From contig JBBPUQ010000001.1 in assembly GCA_038501195.1 (NCBI GenBank), forward strand, positions 2,356,001 to 2,420,000: a stretch of 64,000 bases of DNA, read 5' to 3'. The notes beneath the pieces were generated by a model. It made no database searches and had not been told where the DNA came from. It was given only the letters and a program-made list of their open reading frames with translations. The translations under genes and the position numbers were made by a program. This document shows positions 54,371 to 64,000 of the stretch, in pieces (position 1 is the first letter of the stretch; each line of letters starts with the position of its first letter). This stretch comes from Nemania diffusa. Its lineage: Eukaryota; Ascomycota; Sordariomycetes; Xylariales; Xylariaceae.

Positions 54371-55178
54371 TTCGTCTGACTTGTCCTCACTAATCGAAAA
54401 ACCGCCGCCTGGATGAGGGAGGGGAGTAGGGTCCGGTGAAATTGTCTTTGCCGAGTGAAATCATAGGAGAAGCCTAAGTAAGCGCGAGGAGCCGTTAATC
54501 AAAGGGGTAGTAGCGTCAGCAGGGTCGGCTTAAAACAAAAGGCAGAACCCCCCCCCACCGACACACTGTGTCATTTGTGCGGATTTCAGGGTTGCCATCA
54601 GCAAATCGGTGCTTTAAAAAGTGACCGTCTTGATGATACTTAGATCACGTATGTTACGAGTTACGATGCTCAGCGTTCCAATAGAACAAACCAAGGAATC
54701 GGTCTCTATTGCCCTATGGACCGTCTAATGTCTACTACGCCCAAAAGGCCTGTCTATGTTGCATCTACTAATCCATAACCGTCGTGCGCCGGAAGAAAGG
54801 CGAAGGAGACAAGGCAGGGTCGATGCCCCGGACACACCGTCATAACTAGTATCCGTATCATACCACCCAATGCTTTGGTATTTTCTTGAAATCGTTGCCG
54901 CAACTCTAGACCATGTATATTGCCATGCTTTTTTTTTTCTTCATTCGCATAATCATTCCGTCGTGAGGAAAACTCCTAAAATACTCTTGTATGAGATGGC
55001 CTCCAAAAGCTGTAGAAATGCGCTTGAGGGCAGATGCGAGCCCTTCTGACACCGCGCGAGGTCCATGTATCACTTTAAAAGACAGACTTAAGCGTACATG
55101 ATGTAATTCTGAAAGGGAAAAATAATAGAAGGGTAGAAGGGTAAATTGGTGGAAAAAGGAAACAGGAAACGAAAGCCA
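54371..55178. other. spacer with two 3' ends
   Basis: About 800 bases between convergent genes. A C9 run is near 54548. No gene is seen. Confidence 0.45.
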
Positions 55179-58100
55179 TTAAGACGGTGTGATATGTGAA
55201 TCGGGATGGGGCGGGACTTGCGGCGCACTGGTAACCCGCTTATTTTGATTGCGTTTCGGATTGAATGGATTTCGTCGTCCTTTCCCACGATATCGGCCAC
55301 GGTGACCTCGACCACGCGAACCTCTACCATGAGTAGTCCCCTGTGGAGCTTTAGGCTCGGTAGTCGCCAGCTCAGGGGTGTTGGAATTTTTACTAGACTG
55401 CGTTGGTACTTCGCACATAGTTCTATGAGCAACATTCTCAACACAGGCAGGCGAAGGCCCTCGAGGGCTTGGCACCGGCTGACTGATCGACCGTGATGGG
55501 CTATATTGAAGGGGGGGCAGAGGCGGGTCTGGACAAGAGACAGATTGCGACGTATTGCGGCGAGGCCTAGGTTCTGAGGGCTTTGAAGAAATTGCCTCCA
55601 TGGTTACATTGAGGTTGCTAGGCGAGGCAGCAGCTGTGTTGGGTGGTGCTCGAGAGTAATCAGGGTGTTCCCACTCCAGACTAGAGTTGGTATCGTCCGT
55701 AGGGGTTTTCTGAGGCGAGGTGACCTCGTATTCGACGTCCTCGGCCCAGCTAGTACGAATCGGAGATGCAGGCACTGGATTCGTCGCGCGAAAGGTGCGT
55801 GGAGTGAACTCCGGTGCGCCTGGATTCAATCTTGAACCCTACAAGTTAGAGATTAGTATCAGTCAAAAAATCAAGATTGATCTTCTGACGGATCTACCTC
55901 TTTCTTGTGCGTCACCGGAGTGTTCCTAGCCTCGCTGTCATCTGCGTCGAACCCATCTACCTCCGTCTCCGCTTCCGCTTCCTCGACGGTGGAGAGTGAT
56001 CCCAATGCCTCTGAAGGACTAGTTTCGCTCACATTGTCGTCAATCAACTCAATTGTTTGCTCGCTATGTGTACTAGAAGATGTTTCGGTGGCATCTACGC
56101 CGTCTTTACGCTCTTTCGGCTTCACAAAGATCTGCTTGGACCAGAGTTCCGCGTATTTGCCATTTTTAGCGATCAGTTCTTCGTGGCCGCCTTGCTCTAC
56201 AACTTGGCCATTAGCCACGACGAAGATTATGTCAGCATTCATCACCGTTGAAAGACGATGGCTGTCATACGTTAGTCATGTTCAGCAGCCACGAGTTTCA
56301 ATTACAGACAACTTACGCCACAATGAATGTCGTACGATTCTCGCACAACGCACGCAGGCCCTCTTGAATCTTTTGTTCAGTGTCCGTATCAACAGCGCTT
56401 GTTGCCTCATCTAGAAGCACAATCTCTGGGTTTTTAAGTATGGCTCGAGCAATAGCAACTCGTTGTAGTTCCCCGCCCGACAGTTTTCTACTAGCTGTTA
56501 ACAAGCACGAGCTTTGAGTAAGAAAGCGAGAAAAAACTTACACGCCGCGCTCTCCAACCCGAGTTCTATATCCTTCAGTAAAACCCATAATCTGCTCATG
56601 TATAGCAGCAGCTTTGCAAGCGCTGTACACCTCTTCATCGGAGGCGTCCAGTCGAGCGTATCGCACGTTGTTCATTACAGTATCATCAAAGAGAATGGGA
56701 GACTGGGGGACGATACCAATACAATGCCGTAAGCTACGTGATCATACTCAGTAACATGAACTCAAACGTGTAATAGAGATATCGAGCCTGGTTGTTCAAA
56801 CAACCATAGATTTTGGGTCTCTTACCTGGATAATGTGACATCACGGATGTCCTGTCCATCTATCAAGATTGAGCCACCGGTTACATCGTAGAATCGATCA
56901 AGAACCTTGAAAATAGTTGACTTGCCAGCGCCCGTTGCACCTACAAATGCGACAGTGGTCCCCGATGGCGCAGACAGCTTCACGCCCTTCAAGATGTCCT
57001 TCTTCTTGTCGTAACTAAAGCTGACATTGCGAAATTCTACTTTCCCTCCCTTGAGTTTCAGAGGCCGAGCATTAGGTTTATCGATAACCGTAGGTTTTGT
57101 GAGCATCACCTCTAGGAGGCGTTCAACTTGGACTAGGCTTTGGCTAATGCTTCGTCCCATCGAGGAGAAGAATTGAAGAGGTGATGTGAGCTGGCTCCAG
57201 TATGTCAATAACATGACGAAATCACCGGGTGTGGCCTTTTTCTCGGTGATCTGGTAAACAGCCAAAAACGCACCAGCGAGAAGGCCCGCAGTGAGAATTA
57301 GGTACTGGAATGCCTGTCCAATAAGGTATCCCATGTAAATGGACTTGTATGCTACAACTTGAGACTTCACAGCTTTACTATACCGACCCTCCTCATACGG
57401 AACCTGATTGAAAGCGCTAACAGTGTACCAGCCTTGAATGCCCGCCTGGCGAGTGTAATGCTCTTCAAAATATCTATCAACGCGATTAGGTTGACCTACA
57501 CGTGAGGTGTGTGACAGGATCACTTACGTGCTAACCACTTTCTTTCTCTTCTCCTTGAACTTCGAAATGAGCTGAGCTGCAGACTGAATGAACGCCATTC
57601 CTGTTGCTATAGTGATAAAGCCTTCATACGGGCCGAATTTGACCGACAGATATGTGAAAGCTACAACCAAGTCAATGATCATCGGGATTGCCTGGAAGCA
57701 AATAGACTCGAGTAGATTGGTAATGTGGTAGCCATTTGAAATGGCGACCTGGATATCGGAGGAGCTCTGACTATCGTGAAATTCGGAGGACAGGTTCATA
57801 ACATGAGAGTATGCCGCCACGCTAAGAGCCTCATGGGAGTAGTATTCAACCGGCATCCAGAGTAGGTGTCTTATTAGCGGAAGGCCCGCTTCAGAGGACA
57901 GAATTCGAAGAACTGCGAATAACATGACCTGCACCCAAGGACTCTCTTTTGATGCGCCGCCGAGAGAGTCTAGCACAGCGCCGTACTGGCGAGGAATTAA
58001 GAAGTTAAGTCCGTTACCAGCAAGCAAGCATAGTCCGACAAGGACCACGTGAAGCTGCAAACGACGATTCCCCACTGGCCATATATAGGGGAAGAATACC

Positions 58101-58906
58101 ATGAAACCCTTAACATAAGCAATCCAACTTCCTTCGCTCTTAAGGCGCTTTTCCATCTTTTCCCGGAGGAGACGTTGTTGGCGTTCCCAGGGGGATTCTG
58201 GATCTGTAGGAGAGTTTGCTGTTTCTGTGTTGGTCGCATCAGTGTTCGTGGCCTCGGAATTAGTCCCGTAACCACTGTCGGCTGAACCATTACCGTTGCT
58301 CGATCTCTGATCCGACTTAGGTATTAGCGGCGTCCTTTCTTCATCAGAGCTGTCTGCATCGATGGAGTCGTAAGACGAAAAGTGTATCAGGATGATGGCG
58401 AGCATAATGGCGAAACGAACAATGGAGATGGCGGCATCTAAACGAATAAAGGCTGGCAACTCGATTTCTGGGTGGGCATCGAGATGGACCGTGGAGGCTT
58501 CATGGGCGATGAGGAAGTCTATCACAGCCATGGCCGCTTCAAACAGTGAGGCCAGCAGCCATGAGCCGTAATACGGATACCACACAACCTCGGTAGCATC
58601 TCCGAAGCTGTTCTGTTGCACTCCAAAGATTAGGACGCAAGCAAGCAAGCCAATGATGGTAGACTGAGTGGGCCAGCGCGACCAGACCAAGATCTCGACG
58701 AGCTTCAGCACAATCTGTGCTCCATATAAAGTAATGAATAGGAGCAGAGAATACCAGATGACTTTAAATCGGATTGGTGATATTTTTGTAGAAGGGTTCT
58801 GCAGAGTACAAAGGATGACAGCCGACGAGACAGCAAAGTAGATGAATACAACAAGGGGGTAAAGATAGTGCAGGATCTCCTGCGCATGGTGCAGAGCGCT
58901 GTTCAT
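55179..58906 (-). CDS. HMT1-like ABC half-transporter (ABCB family) with RG-rich tail
   Basis: Resembles fission yeast Hmt1, a vacuolar half-size exporter for phytochelatin or glutathione conjugates and heavy metals. Six exons: 58906-57528, 57473-56826, 56733-56542, 56487-56317, 56261-55898 and 55838-55179; introns 54-92 bases; 1137 residues. The N-terminus has the extra hydrophobic domain typical of the HMT1 group, then a six-helix core. The nucleotide-binding domain has Walker [10 protein letters not shown] (638-646), the signature KLSGGE (741-746) spanning an intron, Walker [10 protein letters not shown] (761-769) and the H-loop H798. Intron 1 must end at 57474 to give [13 protein letters not shown]. 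An acidic region and the last exon add about 300 residues after the ATPase, ending in an Arg/Gly box (about 1089-1108). The start is ATG 58906. Confidence 0.9.
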
Positions 58907-59740
58907 GGTCTCGGCAGTGCACGGCGAGTGCAGGGCCGGAATGCAAGGCTGAGCCAACCGACGGGACAAGAACGGGGACTCTATAATGTCCGGTTTATGG
59001 AGCCGCAGTCAGGAGAAGACGGTGCAGATGATCCGTATTGCCTAGAACATGGGTCAGCCACACGGCGTGTTATTGGTTCTTGGTGCCAGACAGCGAGGAG
59101 AGGCTTGCCAAAGTGTTTTCAAGAGCGAGAGGGACATCAACTTGGAGGAAGAAAAGAAGAAATAGAAGTGGGAAAAGGCGACAGAGCGTAGAGAGGGTGT
59201 CTTGGAAGAATGGGTGAGGGCCATGCCACTTTCCACGGTAAGGGGCTCAAAGAGGAGAGAACTGACAACTCTCACTCGATGTAAGGGGTAGTAGTACTTC
59301 GGTGTTGGTTGGTTGCAAGTCAACAAGGCAAGACAAGTCGATGAAAATGGGCCAGAGGCTACTGCCATGAGACAAACACACAAAGAAAAGAGTTCGAGCA
59401 GACGTATCAAGCACAGATACAGTGCATATGCAGGTCAAGGCGAACAACAGGTGTGCATTATATGCGGCATGGTGTTAAGCGAGCCTTCTTGTGTGAGGTA
59501 TGCAGACGCAGGCAGGCGTTAGGTGAGTAGGCAGGCAAGGGATGAGTGAGTAGGCAGGCAGGCAGTTGGGTATCGTGGATGCTAGGTGGCGGATACTGGA
59601 TGATAGATGGAGGAATAAGGGATCGCTTGGCTGCTATACTGAAGAAGGTACGTGGGACAAGGCGAGGGCTATTCTATATGGGAAGGGAGGAGGCTGAGTG
59701 AGCCGCAAAAGTGCAGTAGCGACGACAATAACAAAAACAA

Positions 59741-59825
59741 CAAGCAATAACAACACCAGCAACGGCAACGGCAACGGCAACAGCAACGGCAACGGCAGCA
59801 GCAGCAACAATAGCAACAGCAACCA
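59741..59825. repeat. CAACGG/CAGCAA-type simple repeat
   Basis: About 85 bases of imperfect AAC, CAACGG and CAG units. In one strand it reads as poly-Leu or poly-Cys shadow frames, which I do not accept as genes. Confidence 0.75.
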
Positions 59826-60037
59826 ACACCACGGCTGCCACGGTTGGGCAAGGTGACAGTTGGCAGTCGACAGGCTGCTCTCACAGGTAGAATATGGTAG
59901 GAGGTATCTAGGTCCAAACAAGCCTCGAGTAACCTTCTACCTACCTGTTCCTAACAGCCTTAAACATACCTCCGTTATACGTTGTATTGTTGTTATTGTT
60001 TGGATCTGCGCTGTTGTCATATATTATTGCTGCTACT

Positions 60038-60064
60038 GCCGCCGCCGCCGCCGCCGCCGCCGCC
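60038..60064. repeat. (GCC)9 microsatellite
   Basis: Nine perfect GCC units followed by GCT units. It lies about 1.1 kb upstream of the ABC transporter start. Confidence 0.85.
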
Positions 60065-63000
60065 ACTGCTGCTGCTACTTTGCGACGCAGGACTTTTTAT
60101 CCTGAGGCTTGAATCGTCGTCCTTCCATTCACACCATTGTCTAAAAATTGTCTTAAGACACCACGAGAGATAGAGTAGAGCCCACAGGATCTACCGATGA
60201 TCATTGAAGAGGAGAATCTTGATCCACTTACTCGAGCACTTGGTACATAGTCACCACAAGTCAGATTCGGGATTGCCTACCTGGTAGGCTGCTCTCGTCT
60301 TTAATATAGAGCGATGTCAGCACCTGGGTATTCACGCACTCCACACAGGCCCAGGCAGCACTGGGGCAATGATCCTTTCTTTGGTCAGCGTGTATTCTGC
60401 AATCACTTCACAGAGGCTCAGATGGTAGCTCCCGGTTATACATATACACATAAAAAAAGCACGAGGCGTCCGAGATCAGCCCTATGGACCAACCATGCAA
60501 GCACAGTACTGCGGGACGGGGGCCAAAAAAAAATGCTGACAACGGTCGAATCAGGCAAAGGGAAACAAACAGAATGGAGCAGGTAACAAACTAAGCTTTC
60601 AAGTCTCGGTCCGGCTTGAGCGATGTCGCGATCAAGGGTAGGTTCGCTTCGGCAGGTGGGTGGTAAGCGGCTGCTCTACCTACAGCACCGCGTCGTCTAC
60701 TACGTTTCGAGTCCACGGTCAACGCCAACGGGGACAACAGAGGTGGCAGTCGATGGCGAGAGTCGTGAGATGAGAACAAGAGCAGAGATGGGAGGTGTGT
60801 AGGTCGGTGGGCATGTCTAGAGTCAAACAGGAACAGGGTGCGTATGTAGCTACGTGCCGGCAGGGTGAATCTACGTGCCGTTGAACCTAGATGATACCAT
60901 GAGCGGTCAGCAGCAGTTAATACTGTAAGTACATCCATCCATATTAATTCGGTACCCAGAGAAAGGTACGGGCGTCGGCTAGACCTTGACGCTAGACCAT
61001 TAGTGGCACTACAGCAAACCTCTTGGGCATGGCATGTCAGGGGTTGGCTGATAGGAAGAGCCCACAGAGTGAGAGACCAACAACGAAACTCTAGCCAGCT
61101 CGACTCGGGGGCCATGTGACTCTTTACATGGTGCCATTACAGAGTACTGATGATCAAGAATATGCTGTGCGAAGCCGGGGCCAAGAGAATGAGCAAAAGA
61201 GATACCCACACGTCGACACACATAGGTACGTATAAATCAGTCAGTCTTGGAGAGATGCAAGGGCAGGAATCCGATTGTTGGTTCTACGGTACATATGCGT
61301 ACTGTACCTCCCTAGCTTGGTATTCTGTCCTACATAGGTATATGTGTAGTCATACACATACAGAGTGAGTTAGCTTTTAAGTAGGTAGGTGAAGTTACGG
61401 TAGCTAGGTATGTAGGAAAAGGCCAAGACCGCGGTCGACCGGGGCGGTGGCCCATTGGTCTCCGTACGATGGGGCTGTGGCTTGGTTTTGCTTTTTTTCA
61501 TCAAATATCAGGTACGGGTCTGTACGGGGATCGATAATGGCTCCATTTAATGCACTACCTAGCCACTGTTGGGTATACCTTACAGTAGGTACCTTGGTGA
61601 GCTCGACGGTCGGTGTACAAAGCTACACTAGACTAGGTAGTAGGGTGGGTATAAGGTATGTAGGGCAGGGTGTTCTGTACGTATAAATAAATGTTGGGAC
61701 TTCCCGCAGAACGGCGTAGGTATAATCATGGGCCCCGGCCAATATATTATAAAAATAAAAAAAGGGTGAGAGAACCCTGAAGGCCTGGGAGGGTCGTGGC
61801 CTTCTCAAGGGTCGATGGGCCACCTGACCGTGAAAGGGCGATCCAACGCTGGTTCCAGCTCGGGCTCTTCGTCTCCTCGCACCTCTCAACGACAATCGCT
61901 CAATACAGGCACTCCAGTGCAATATACCGTCGGGATTATGCATAATGATTACGCATGTCTCTCAACAGGACGATAGTACTTTGCCTCAATACCTGCTGGC
62001 ATCGCCATCCAGGCACTCAGTGGCTTGCACGGGAAGCAGCCAGAAAGAACTGTGTGGTGCACAAAGCGGCGGCGTTCTGCTCTGTGATGCATCACTACGG
62101 CTACGTATGCCGTGGGATCCGGTTGATGGCAAATTGGCAATTTTGTCGCCGGCTAGCTCTTCGCCCCAATTGAAGGAGCTATGTGGTAGGCCATTTGTGC
62201 GTCGATTCGTCGGTTGATGAATGGCCACTAGCTTGTTTGACCAACAGCTGTACTTGTCCGACTCGACGGCAGCACCTATTAGTTAGGGGGGAAAAGCACT
62301 CGCCGAACACGCTGTGATACCGCCCCTATCGATCCGCCGATGAGTTGGCGCAAACGGCCAGAGATGACTGGAGTTTGTTTGTTGTGGGTTCTGGATCATG
62401 GCAGTCGATTGTCTGCCACCAGTGTGGATGCGCGGATCGCTCACGCTCTGTGGTTTAAATAGCTCCCAGATCACGAGTTTTTGGTTGCATTCAAATGCCG
62501 CGTATTACCTGCGCCCCTCCCTCCTGCGGCGACTGGCTATGCAGTACTTACGGTAGACAATAGGGAAGATGATGGGACGTGTCAGCGGCGAGACCCGACT
62601 AGCCGGATCACCAATGAGGTAAAACGAGCAAAGAGTTTGGGTTGCTTCAAACCTCCTCCTCCCTCCTTCTCCCTCCTCCCCCAATCCTTCGTCTCTACGC
62701 ACATGTGCACTATCTAAATAAGTAAGTATCTACGCAGTATATAGGTATAATACACATCCCGCCTCTCCGCCCCCTCCTTTTCCTAGGTACGCATACCAGC
62801 TCCTTTGTGATACACAAAAGAGAGAAAAATAATAATAAACAAACAAATCAATCTACCTTTCTACCTATCAATTAATCAATCGGCCAATCCAGGCAGAATA
62901 CGGAACCATTCTGTTTCGGCTACCCACCCCCAATACTCCATCCGCCCATTCCGGCATTCCCCCACGGATCGTCGAGGGTCATATATCCACCTCTCCTTCT

Positions 63001-64000
63001 CTACTGCGTATGGATGTATGTAGGTACGCTACTTATAAGCGCGCTCGCTGGTTAGAACGTGCATGAGGTGGTAAGCCCATCCTAGCTCCCACGCTGTTTC
63101 ACTCAGACTCCCGGCATGCTCTGCATGCAGTAGGTAGGTCACGTCGATCATGGTACAGTAGGTACTGCACAGCGTACCTATCACACTACGGTGCTACCGT
63201 AGGTAAATCTACGCATGCAAAACAGACTATCAACCCTAACCCCTCGCAAAAGGTACATTCGCACAGGATCATCGATCTTGGTTGTCGTGTGTGCATCAAA
63301 CAAGAATGCCAACTTCGAGTCGTCAATCGCACAGCCACGGCCACGATCACGACCATGCACGCGCACACGTACTTAGCATGTCACCGCTCAATCACGTCAG
63401 CAACATCTGACACGCCAAACGGATGACAAAGCGAGGTGGATGGTGTTAGGTATATCACTCTCACCGCCGTTTAGAGCACATACATAACGTACGCATATAT
63501 ACTTCATACCCATCAGCCGAGCGACCAGCTGCTTCACAGATACGAATTCTATTGGTAAGGTCCGGAAGAATAAATCAGCATCCGTGCAGCATGCACTGCG
63601 ACCCACGCTACGTATTAGGCTCAACGGTATCCGCAGCTCCTGAATGAACACTAGAGGCCACATGAGAGGCACGACGTATACACATACTGTGAGTCACGGT
63701 GTTTGTCTTCGCTTTTATACACCAAGCCTACAAATTACTAGAACTTCGTAGACACCACTCTGGTGAAATCTTAATACCCTCCAAACTCCGAAACAACTAG
63801 CAGTCACCATTTCGCAGTTACGGGGAAAATGGGGGGGAGAGAGAAAAAAATCGCCCGCTTATCAAATCAACTAGTCCAATTCATTAAAAATATGTATCAC
63901 TTTTAAAGATGCGGCCATGAGCAGTATTGTAATGATGACTCGACTAGTGTGTCCAGGTAATATCAGACAGGCAGAGGAGAGCGCATCATTCACAAGAATA

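Larger units (their letters stand above)
58907..64000. other. 5 kb terminal region without supported genes
   Basis: Holds the ABC transporter promoter and then no gene I can support. ORFs up to 174 residues (60591-61115) lack domains and good starts. The sequence is marked by simple repeats, many GTAGGTA and TACCTA words, and a pyrimidine-rich stretch near 62640-62700. It may contain long leaders or non-coding RNA, or the promoter of a gene beyond the edge. Confidence 0.4.

Noticed and set aside
53869..54390. Proline-rich minus-strand frame
   Set aside because: Antisense of the glycine-rich SGT2 tail.
59634..59921. Poly-Leu and poly-Cys frames
   Set aside because: They arise only from the CAACGG/CAG simple repeat.
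60591..61115. 174-codon minus-strand frame
   Set aside because: No domain, no conserved pattern and Ser/Arg/Leu-rich like random GC-balanced sequence.
1..64000. CRISPR array, operons, bacterial-type ribosome binding sites
   Set aside because: The DNA is eukaryotic with introns; repeats present are simple sequence or spacer words, without regular unique spacers.

Overview
The window is nuclear DNA of a filamentous ascomycete (Pezizomycotina, most likely Sordariomycetes; I cannot name a genus). The grounds are compact protein genes with 46-230 bp GT-AG introns, fungal-type families (Zn2Cys6 regulator, QCR10, LCP5, SGT2, HMT1-type ABC transporter), and long AT-leaning spacers full of short TACCTA/TAGGTA words. 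Exon structures were joined by eye from splice signals, frame and family motifs. In every multi-exon model the exon lengths sum to a multiple of three.

Layout. 0-7.5 kb is accessory: a small cysteine-rich secreted protein (-), a 2.2 kb gene-free stretch, an intact gene that looks like a fungal DUF4804 (arginine-type macrodomain ADP-ribosylhydrolase) protein (+), a broken short-chain dehydrogenase (-), and a conserved low-complexity protein (+). 8.2-21.1 kb is a dense housekeeping block: ALG10 (-), dihydroorotate dehydrogenase (+), QCR10 (-), MED4 (+), a TM9/EMP70 nonaspanin (-), LCP5 (+) and an FMO-like flavoprotein (-). Several pairs are divergent and share short promoters. 21.2-31.4 kb is accessory again, AT-rich and gene-poor. 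It holds a frameshifted Clp-like AAA+ remnant, a 167-residue secreted protein with two dibasic sites, a hypothetical basic protein, a doubtful ORF and a four-exon membrane protein of unknown family.

31.4-34.7 kb carries a CHORD-CS cochaperone (-), a glutaredoxin-like protein (+) and a HpcH/HpaI-type aldolase (-) with a 26 bp exon. 36.2-40.7 kb holds a Zn2Cys6 transcription factor and a FAD monooxygenase on the same strand, a possible regulator-target pair. A tRNA-Glu(UUC) gene lies alone in the next spacer. 44.4-58.9 kb has a NIPA-type magnesium transporter, a type II membrane glycosyltransferase-like protein, an arylamine N-acetyltransferase, SGT2, and an HMT1-like ABC transporter with an unusual Arg/Gly-rich tail. 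The last 5 kb shows no gene I can support, only simple repeats.

Functionally the housekeeping genes cover N-glycan precursor synthesis, pyrimidine synthesis linked to respiration, complex III, transcription, membrane traffic, rRNA processing and tail-anchored protein targeting. The accessory parts suggest secretion, xenobiotic handling (NAT, FMO, monooxygenase, ABC transporter) and decay of duplicated genes. The best leads are the DUF4804-like enzyme, the two secreted proteins, the two pseudogenes and the ABC transporter tail.
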